Source: Orbilia blumenaviensis (taxonomy: Eukaryota; Ascomycota; Orbiliomycetes; Orbiliales; Orbiliaceae). Taken from it: 64,000 nt of DNA. This document shows, piece by piece, positions 56,401 through 64,000 of this stretch. The notes under the pieces are model-generated. The model ran no database searches. It was not told the DNA's origin and worked only from the letters and a program-made list of their open reading frames with translations. The stretch spans positions 3,038,001 to 3,102,000 of the forward strand of contig JAVHNS010000001.1 of assembly GCA_036872755.1 (NCBI GenBank). Direction: 5' to 3'. Numbering within the stretch: position 1 is the first letter of the stretch; each line of letters opens with the position of its first letter. The translations under genes were made by a program, and so were the position numbers.

Positions 56401-59205
56401 AGGCACCATGCGTCGTCCTATGTAACACAGAGCTTATCCATAAGACCCCTGTAAAGCGGCCCACGCACGCTGTTCTACGTGTTACCATAGATCCGTTTTG
56501 ATGCTGAGGTCTACGTATACGTACTCCGCAGCTCTAGCGCTCCGGGCGACATCATACGGTCTCTTACCGTCTACAACACTATTGGCACTTAATTAAGCTA
56601 TAGCACGAGACCAGAGCTCGCACTAGCCATAGCTTATAAGTCAAATTCAAAATGATACCCAGACTATGTTTCCCTTCGTCTGGGCAACTTTGACCATGGT
56701 TTCATCTGCAGGTTTGCACCTATATCGATATATCCAGCCTGGAGGCTGGGTAGCTTGATTAGTTGAAGTGCTGAAATAAAATGTGGCTTGCAGCAGCACC
56801 ACATCAGTCCTTACAAACTCGTAAAGAGCTCGAGCAAAGTCTTGGAACTTTAAGAAAGTATATCAGAAAGGTTTTATAATTTAAAGGACGGCATCGAGTT
56901 CCCTTAGGTAGAATAAATCTTATTCCCAAGTTACCTAGATCTAGCTAGGCCATATTCCACAAGCAGTTTTGACCTACAAGCCTGCAGTGTTTTCTATTAA
57001 TATACCCATCATCGTTAAAAGATATACGAGGAATAGAAGTGGCAACCAGTATGGTTAAACCATTTGTGTGGTCTGGATCATGCATAGCCCCATCGTTAAT
57101 AAGTAAACTATTAACCATAATCCCTATACTTTAGGAACTCGATCGAAATTCCCTGTATAATTTACGAAGAGATGCTTGTCAAAAATCGTCATTACTCCTA
57201 AAATTTTAATTATCGATTTTCTTCTCCTCCAGGACCCACTTCTGAGTTTGCGTAGGGTTGAGCATCATATACTCGCGTGAAGTTGAGCCTTCTAGATATC
57301 CCAGCGTGCCAGTAAAAGACATAGAAATAAAAATCTGTAGCTAGCTGTAGAATATAAATTTTTAGTCTAAAATATTGCACCATAGGCTAATGCTTTAAGA
57401 ACGAAATCCAAACTTACAGCACTCTAAAGCGTTGCAAAAGTTGTTTTTATACGGTATAGTTGGAACATTGAAAGCAGGGGTCACGGTTAACGGCTGGTTC
57501 CTCCGAAAATTCGCGGGAATGGCAAACCTTATCTCTGCCGCCTGGGCGCCGGCATGTGGTTCCGATTAACTAGTGGTTTAAACGCCCTCACGCCCCCAAC
57601 TTTCATTGAGTATGCGCTCAATCTGCAAATTTTATATATCAGATATGCAGACCGCCTATGTCACAAAGTCTATTCTCAGGTGAGATAGCAAAGATATTAA
57701 ACTATCTAGATGGATGTTTCTAAAGACGTCGCTGAGTGTTAGAAGCCGGTCATAGTTGAACATTTGCGCTAAACGGCCCGAGCCGGCATTTTGCCCCCCG
57801 ACGCCTTTCTTGTGCTGATTTGAAGTAAGCCACCGCGTAAAATCATATTATTTAGGTTAGAGTATAGTTAAGAGTTATATACCCGCTGCTAAACCGGTTA
57901 GTCTTGCTGTGCTTAGTTAGCGGCATTAACTCCATGCACTGCACAAGAATCCAAAACGGTAGTTACTGTTCACATCCCTAGGCCCTCCATTCTAGACCGA
58001 AATGTTACGAAACACTCGATCGGGTGCCACAAATCTTGCTCTCTTTTCCTGTCACCCAAGTGCGAAGTTTCTATACCTTATTCAAACCCAACAGCCGCCA
58101 ACCCCGTTATGGATCCGAGGGAAAGGTGGTATTTGAATTTAACAGGCACACAAGATACTCTCGAACAAGTAATCTCTGGTTGTCTCGCTTCTAATCCACA
58201 TACAAGATAAATTATATTACATTCCAGTCCTCTCACTTCTAATATGTCCATCCATTCTCTTTCTGTGCCTGGGCCTTTGAATTAAATGCTACGCTAATGT
58301 GATTGTCTTGCCGCAAAAACAAGGTTCCAGAAAGCCTCGATGGCACAGCATGCAGAAGGATGGATGCCTCTTGAAATGGTTGGCTAGCCAGACCCCACAG
58401 CCCAGAGTGGGTGGGGCCAAGAATCAACTAACTTCAATCAACCTAATTCCGGTTCACTTTCACAATCACATTTATGTCATGATAAGATAACTTTTGTGAT
58501 CTCACATCTAGCAACTCCATCTCAAGAAATTGGTTAACACTCTTGCTACGTAGCTACGCATATATAAAGATGTGAAGTAGGAAAGGCGCGGAAAGATCTA
58601 ATATTTCCGGGTGGCAAGCTATTTAAATCCTGCCATTCCAGTACCTCTCTCAAGAACCTGAATATGTGCCTCTATGAAAGTACGAAGTTTACGGATCGAA
58701 AAAAAAAAAAAAAAAAAAAAAAAAACAATATCCAGGGCGTCAGATTCTTGTTTTCACATTGGCTTCCTGGACTAGCAGCTGGTAAGAACCAGTCATTGCC
58801 GCAGTCTGACCACAATCGACAGCAGAACTCCACTGTGGATTAATCACAACATCCGGATATCCTCAAGTTCCGTCAGATCCTACGTTGCCCCGCTGGCTAA
58901 CTGTACGGCTCTGAAGTGGCTGCAGCTATATACTATACTAACGGAAGATGCAGAGTGCACTACAAAGAGGGGTTGATTGGTCAATAGTCCCCGCCGCCCG
59001 GCCGTCTCCATCTATCAGGGTCGGCCAATCATCTCTATGGCCCAGTAGCTCGTGCGGGCGGCCTTTGATAGTCACTTCATACTTCAACTGATTCTCTATA
59101 AAGGCGAGGGTTTTGGGCACGATTTAGAGACTTTCTATCATCTTCATTGTATAGGCAAGTCTTCTATTTTTGCTTTGCAACAAGAGCAGATTACCATTAT
59201 AAACC
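53466..59205. other. Gene-poor region of about 5.7 kb
   Basis: The left part should contain the NRAMP promoter. I found no frame with domain, signal or family likeness. Candidates at 54281-54739, 55451-55791 and 58239-58490 were read on both strands and look random. Homopolymers stand out: 21 T at 54877-54897 and 27 A at 58699-58725. The right edge (from about 59090) is the promoter and leader of the FAD oxidase. There are no terminal repeats, target-site duplications or transposase-like stretches that I can see. Confidence 0.4.
58699..58725. repeat. Poly-A tract, 27 nt
   Basis: An uninterrupted run of 27 A on the plus strand in non-coding DNA, about 500 bp upstream of the FAD oxidase. It could be a polyadenylated tail left by retroposition, but no upstream retroelement body or flanking duplication is recognisable. 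A simple microsatellite is the default view. Confidence 0.95.
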
Positions 59206-60912
59206 ATGCGTTCCTCTCTGTCTATTGCATTTTTCCTTTCCACATGTGCCCTGTTGCTCCCTGAGGCATCGGCCACCCAAACAAAACCTCGGATATGCGT
59301 AAGTAGATACTTATGTTCCTGATCACGAAAAAGAAATCTCTAGAAGAAGTATGATCATACTTCTTCTAGCTTCTAGGGCTGTAGATATATAGATAAGGAC
59401 GCAAGGCTGATATATCAAACATATAGTGTCGTAAATTGAGCGCCAAATTTCAGGGACAGGGAAAAGTAGCGTACCCAGATACCGCTAATTATTTGGCTCA
59501 GAACAAATACTGGTGTATGTACGCTCGCAATTCTATCTTCCACACATGGCTATAACTAACTGAGAGTTTCAGCGGAGTCTTCTTTTCTAACGCCCACCTG
59601 TATATTCAGCCCTTCCTCTGCAAACGATGTTGCCGAAGCCGTCCGTCTCTTCTCACGAAATTCCTGCGTCTTCGCTATCCGTGGCGGCTCCCATATGCCT
59701 AACAGCGGCTTTTCGTCAACGGATAACGGAGTTCTGATTTCCTTGACCGGATTAAACAAACTTAACTATGATGCTTCCCGCAATGTTATCGCAATCGGAG
59801 CTGGCAACAAATGGACCAATGTCTACAACTTCCTCGATCCTAAAAACGTTACGGTATTGGGCGGCCGAAACTCTGATGTTGGTGTTAGTGGCTTTCTTCT
59901 CGGTGGCGGTATTTCATACTTATCCAATTCTTACGGATGGGCTTGCGATAATGTCGTTGAATATGAGGTTGTCCTCGCAGACGGAAGGATCGTTTATGCC
60001 AGCAACAATAGTAATACCGATCTTCTCCGTTCCCTCAGAGGCGGGTCTTCGAACTTCGGAGTTGTGACCTCCTTCACTGCCAAAGTTTATAACGTCGGTC
60101 CAAACGCATCGGGGCGAGTTTATTTCCCAGAATCCTCTATCCCACAGCTCTTCGGGCCATTGTACAATTACATTGTCAACCAGCAAGCCGCAAACCCCAA
60201 ATACCACATCATTCCCAACTTCGTCAAAATCGGCACAGCAGCCCCAAGGGCCTCATTCACACAATTCTACGCAGAAGCGATTGATCTGGCCTCACCACCT
60301 CCTGTTATGAATCAATGGATAAATGGCACAATACCACTTCAAAGCCAAGCTGTGGTTAACCGGCAGGATGCCGGAGGTCTTGCTAAGCTTTTCGGAGCTG
60401 ATGCCCCGCCTGCTAACCGGTCGCAATGGCACGTCACATCTATCATTGCCGATGCACAATTGTTCCAAGACATCTACAATATTTGGTTGGAAACTTCCCA
60501 GCCATATGAGACCATACCTGGTTGGTTTAATAGCATCGCTATGCAACCCATTGGAACCAAATACGTCGAAGTTAGTCAGACAAGCGGTGGTAACGCTCTA
60601 GGTATTACAGCTCCTCTGGTCGTCGTCTCGGCCAATGTTTATTGGTCTAATGCATCCGATGATGCCACGGTTCGACAATTTTTGGGGATATTGTTCAAAA
60701 AGATTAAGGATGCCGCTAAGGCTGCGGGAAAGGAATCCAAGTATGAATACCTAAATTATGGTGCAGCTAATCAAAAACCGATTGCAAGCTATGGAAGAGA
60801 GAGCTTGAGGAAGTTGGCAAAGGCGAAGAGGAAGTATGACCCATATAATGTATTTGGAACGTTGGTTGAAGGAGGATTTAAAATTCCTGGGTTCCAAGCC
60901 ATACATGGCTAA
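59206..60912 (+). CDS. Secreted BBE-like FAD-dependent oxidase, 3 exons
   Basis: Exons 59206-59298, 59454-59514 and 59573-60912 give 497 residues with matching phases. MRSSLSIAFFLSTCALLLP then EASA is a signal peptide. The FAD-binding PCMH domain includes YWSESSFLTPTCIFSPSSAN, then AIRGGSHMPNSGFSS with the His that usually carries the 8-alpha FAD link, then SGFLLGGGISYLSNSYGWAC and GGSSNFGVVTSF. The C-terminal berberine-bridge-like segment is YLNYGAANQKPIASYG with KRKYDPYNVFGTL. The position that carries a second, cysteinyl FAD bond in bicovalent enzymes reads SDVGVSG, so only the His link is expected. Relatives oxidise sugars, alkaloids or secondary metabolites; the substrate is unknown. Intron 1 (155 nt) contains a 30-bp perfect palindrome. 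The gene stands alone, with no biosynthetic cluster around it. Confidence 0.88.
59340..59369. repeat. Perfect 30-bp palindrome inside intron 1 of the FAD oxidase
   Basis: The left half is CTAGAAGAAGTATGA and the right half is its exact reverse complement, with no spacer. A further TTCTAG follows directly after. In RNA it would form a hairpin between donor and branch point. It ends in CTAG on both sides. Confidence 0.95.
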
Positions 60913-61665
60913 GCTTAGTCTTGTATAGAACCTCCGCCGAATTAATAGTAACAACTAATCTCTAGCTTTGAGCGTGATACGCTAGCATCCGGGCTTGTAA
61001 TGGGACCCCCCAACATGTATAATAGCGTAATTTAGATAGCCTGATAGCTTGAAAAATGTATCCAATATCAATGTCGAGAGATATTTGCAATATCATCATG
61101 GATCATGCAGTTTGTTAAATGTGTTGCCGGTGTTACATGTGCACCTAAATGGAACGGTCTGGCGAGAAGTTTATTCATTCGAGTCAAGAACGAGACCAGT
61201 CCAGATCGATTCGCTGAGGTAGTTTTAAATCATGTTTCTAAATACTAGCATGGCTAGCATGCTCGTTTTCTACAGGTAGTTACCCCGAGACTATCGGTAC
61301 CTGACGCATCCCATTTATCTATTTTATTCATTTCCATACTCTAATAAAGCTACCCTTATCTCTTACTAAGCGTCAAAATTATTGGGTTTCGATACAATGG
61401 TAACTTCAAGCTTCTAATGTGGCTCAATCGTGGTCAACACCATATAAAACTGGACCAACTGAGTACTAAACAAATGAACGGTCAGGCTAAGTAATGCAAT
61501 ACTTCGAACTTCAATCGCAAGGTTTTCACAAAATATGATATTATACGCTCGAGACGAAAGGATCCTAGGAAGTAGGCACAGTGTATGTTAAAAATGTTAA
61601 AAAACAAAAGCAGATGCACTCATGCGAGGAATTACGGAGTATGAGGGCAAGTGGAGCCCATGAAA
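60913..61665. other. Intergenic region, FAD oxidase 3' flank
   Basis: AT-rich, no frame supported. An A6 run near 61597 gives a T run downstream of the tRNA on the minus strand, which may help RNA polymerase III termination. Confidence 0.35.
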
Positions 61666-61769
61666 GGTCGAACTGGGATTCGAACCCAAGTTATCGGAAA
61701 GTTTCGAGGAGCTCCAGCCAAGGAATCCGCATCAAAATCCGATGTGATAACCAACTACACTATTCAACC
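61666..61769 (-). tRNA. tRNA-Gln(UUG) with an anticodon-loop intron
   Basis: The minus strand from 61769 folds as a tRNA. The acceptor stem is GGTTGAA with TTCGACC. The D arm contains GTGTAGTTGGTTATCAC. The anticodon stem is TCGGA/TCCGA with loop TTTTGA, placing anticodon TTG at 61735-61733. A T arm with TTCGAAT follows. About 30 nt lies between position 37 and the 3' half of the anticodon stem, the canonical site of nuclear tRNA introns cut by the Sen endonuclease. The B-box is GGTTCGAATCC, an exact match to consensus. One T-G wobble is needed in the T stem and one in the acceptor stem. No CCA is encoded, as expected for a eukaryotic nuclear tRNA. Confidence 0.9.
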
Positions 61770-62740
61770 ATGAACTGGAAGATGCTGCAAATTCTCATTG
61801 CTAATTGTCTTGCCCAAGAAAAATCAAGTACTAAGTAGCTACTTGGAACCAGGAACTAGCGAATTTGTCGAAGTTAGATCTTATAATGAGGATATTGATT
61901 CCGTGGTTCTGAGGCGCCAGCAGCGATGTCATTTCTTTAAATATGGAGCACATCCGAGTTTGCATCCGAGCCGAAAGCACTTTTAGGTAACAGCCCCGAT
62001 CGCAATCCGCGATATCCGTATGTCCATTCAATTTGTGCACGTGTCGTCTTGTCCCACTTTGATAATCGGCGTTATTATAATTATAATAATATATCAAACT
62101 ATAAGTATTGACCCACAGGTCAACTAACGCTATATACATGCGGCACAGGAATAATTTATTTTGCTCAAATTGTTGGCAGCAGAGTGTGATCATCCGCAGG
62201 TCGATACGGACGCCTATGCGCCATACTCTAAGCTAAGGTAGAACGATCCTATCTAACGGAGTAACGTTAGCTATTGTGCAGGTTAGCTCGGGTTTTCGAC
62301 CAATCCATGCTTCGCTACCCATCCCTGTATTAGATCCCCATAATCTTGAAAGGTATATGGATGGAACGATTCACTGTGCCACCCTTTCTTTCTCCAAGGA
62401 TTCAATCCCAATTCTTTCACCACAAGGTTGCGTACTATGCAGTATTAGAAACTAGCATTTTTGGGGTCTGTACTTCAGTATTGCTCCTAAGAATAGATGT
62501 CTCTGAATCGAGACGCAAATTATATACATACCGGCGAAAATTCAAAGACCCAAGGGAACATTTAGCATCCTAGGATTTCTGATTCGGTGCATTCGTATAT
62601 CATCTGCGGCTGTTTTTTCTATTTCGTCTTGTAAAAGTAGTTCTATCTTCCCGAGGATGTATGCGACGGCCCAGAGCGATCATATCACCGCATCCTGTAG
62701 TGTCGAGGCTGCGGTGTATGGTCCTAGCATACAATTCTAT
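61770..62740. other. Intergenic region, no gene supported
   Basis: AT-rich, with a TTATAATTATAATAATATA stretch at about 62072-62091. Short frames at 61831-62193 and 62346-62573 have no conserved features. Confidence 0.35.
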
Positions 62741-63701
62741 CTAAAGTCCTGAGTCTGTAATTATGACACAATGGTATAGCCTAAGCTTTCCAAAGTCTGG
62801 GTCGTGTAGAAAATATGGCGGCGGCTTCGGAGCAGTATAGAGAATTGGGTTTGATTCGGAGACCTTTTTCTCGGCCTCGGTTTCTAGCTCTGTCCATTTC
62901 TTGAGGTACTCCTCTGTATATTTCGTTGAGGTAATACCGAGCCGCATTGCAGTGAGATTCTCAGAGAAAAGGGGAATGGTTGGGGCGAATCCCGCAGTGA
63001 ATACGATCGGTTTAGTATTCAATGTTGTCCTAGAAACTAAGGTGAGATTTGAGTTTTCTACTGAAGTTATAGCGTCTCGAACCATCTATGCCAACATATT
63101 AGAAGGCACCTCTCATCGAAAACGATACGTTATTTTTATTAGGAAGCGTTTGCTTACTTGGACCTGGACCTGCCCACTGTCTATGTGGTCATATAGTCAA
63201 GTTTCATAACCATTCGTTCCTGCAACACTATATCCCACAGCGGTGAACGCTTTACAACCATTGGACCTGAAAGCTTATCCATTTCAGGGCCATCCAAATC
63301 GTGCCTCTGAAGGACAAGATCTTTAACCTTATTAAGTATATACTTTAAAAGGTTTTACCGCGGAACGTTTTCTTGAAAAGGTAATGGAGGCCGAAAACCC
63401 CGTCATCTTGGTGAGCCAGTGACGTCGAGGAGCTACGGTGGACCACGGCCCTCTTTGCGAATCGCCCACTTCGAATAATAGAAAGTTATACTGGTAAGTA
63501 TACCGTCTCCGATTGCAAATATATATCGGGGCATCGAGAAGCCTTCCATTTTTTTTTTTTTTTTCTTGCTACTTCTGCAAACTGAATCACAGCATCTATA
63601 GCACTCTTTGGAGCCCAATAAACAACTATTTCCTCAATTTTTTCTGCCGCCAGTTCCTCGTAGCGCCCCCCAAAGTATCGATGACGCATTACCGGTCCTA
63701 G
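62741..63701 (-). pseudogene. Remnant of an unidentified gene at the right part of the window
   Basis: I do not recognise the family. Reading leftward from 63700 on the minus strand, protein-like stretches appear. They are HRYFGGRYEELAAEKIEEIV and VYWAPKSAIDAVIQFAEVAR (about 63687-63560), then an A tract; KDLVLQRHDLDGPEMDKLSG with SPLWDIVLQERMVMKLDY (about 63320-63200); then, after a frame change, DHIDSGQVQVQ. The last joins through an intron-like GTAAGC...GGCATAG to MVRDAITSVENSNLTLVSRT and onward to a TGA/TAG near 62741. Between MKLDY and DHIDS the frame shifts within a few bases, and stops separate the first block from the second. A broken gene is more likely than a many-exon one, though a cryptic intron cannot be ruled out by eye. 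Confidence 0.4.
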
Positions 63702-64000
63702 AACCGGGAATAGCCTAGATTAGGATAGCGAGAAGCATCACTGATATATGTCGTAACCATAGGCCTTTTCGACAAAAGGCTTTTCTCGCTACTTGTTTAG
63801 AATTTCCAAAGATACTCTTCCCAATTTTGTTGTGTAGCCTTGTACCGTTGTTTTTAATCGAACATACTTTGAGACGCCAGCTTCTTGGTCCATGCCCACA
63901 GGCACTGGCACACAGAGGAACCCTTTAAATAACCTTGTTCGTTGTAATCTGCCTCACGTTCTAGTACGTCTTGAAAACGCAACTCCGAGGATTCGAAAAA
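63702..64000. other. Window edge, no features seen
   Basis: About 300 bp with no conserved frame. It may belong to the upstream part of the broken gene to its left or to a gene beyond the window. Confidence 0.3.

Noticed and set aside
1..64000. Transposons with terminal repeats, transposase or reverse-transcriptase domains
   Set aside because: None seen in any translated frame and no long direct or terminal inverted repeats were noticed. A self-alignment and repeat-library search would be decisive.

Overview
The window is nuclear DNA of a filamentous ascomycete (Pezizomycotina). This follows from short spliceosomal introns of about 54-162 nt with GTATGT/GTAAGT-type donors, from the gene content (fungal 4E-T homologue, URB1, UMP1, SVF1, MET5-type sulfite reductase, LEU5 carrier, GT90, a secreted BBE-like FAD oxidase, a STAND-protein N-terminus) and from an intron-containing tRNA-Gln. 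Species or class cannot be fixed by eye. All splice sites were placed by hand from donor/acceptor sequence, codon phase and family conservation. There are no operons; each gene is its own transcription unit.

Layout. 1.5-5.0 kb (+): a low-complexity translational repressor of the eIF4E-transporter family, whose eIF4E-binding motif lies in a short first exon. 6.3-12.1 kb (-): URB1, needed for 60S ribosome assembly. It is head-to-head with UMP1 (12.4-13.0 kb, +), the proteasome assembly factor, across about 305 bp. 13.5-15.0 kb (-): SVF1, with a GC-AG intron. 15.9-17.2 kb (-): a single-pass surface protein with a Cys-rich ectodomain. 20.5-25.3 kb (-): the sulfite reductase beta subunit. 26.3-27.9 kb (-): a GT90 glycosyltransferase. 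28.6-29.1 kb (+): a small GPI-anchored Ser/Thr-rich wall protein. 29.6-30.5 kb (-): a cytochrome b561-like membrane protein. 31.2-32.9 kb (+): an F-box protein with Cys clusters.

From 33 to 43.4 kb the region mixes relics and live genes. It holds a broken STAND N-terminal domain, an interrupted reading frame, a kelch-repeat membrane protein with a likely frameshift, the intact LEU5 carrier (39.5-40.9 kb), and about 1.8 kb of decayed coding sequence of unknown family. Then come an F-box-like (2EXR-type) protein (44.1-45.4 kb, -), a signal-anchored Ser/Thr-rich membrane protein (46.7-48.5 kb, -) and an NRAMP metal transporter (51.5-53.3 kb, -). A gene-poor stretch of nearly 6 kb follows, then a secreted FAD-dependent oxidase (59.2-60.9 kb, +), tRNA-Gln(UUG) at 61.7 kb (-) and a decayed gene at the right edge.

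Most intact genes are housekeeping: translation control, ribosome and proteasome assembly, sulfur assimilation, CoA transport, metal uptake. The more unusual content lies in the exon structures and the relics. I found no convincing gene cluster, mobile element or new multi-gene system, and do not claim one.
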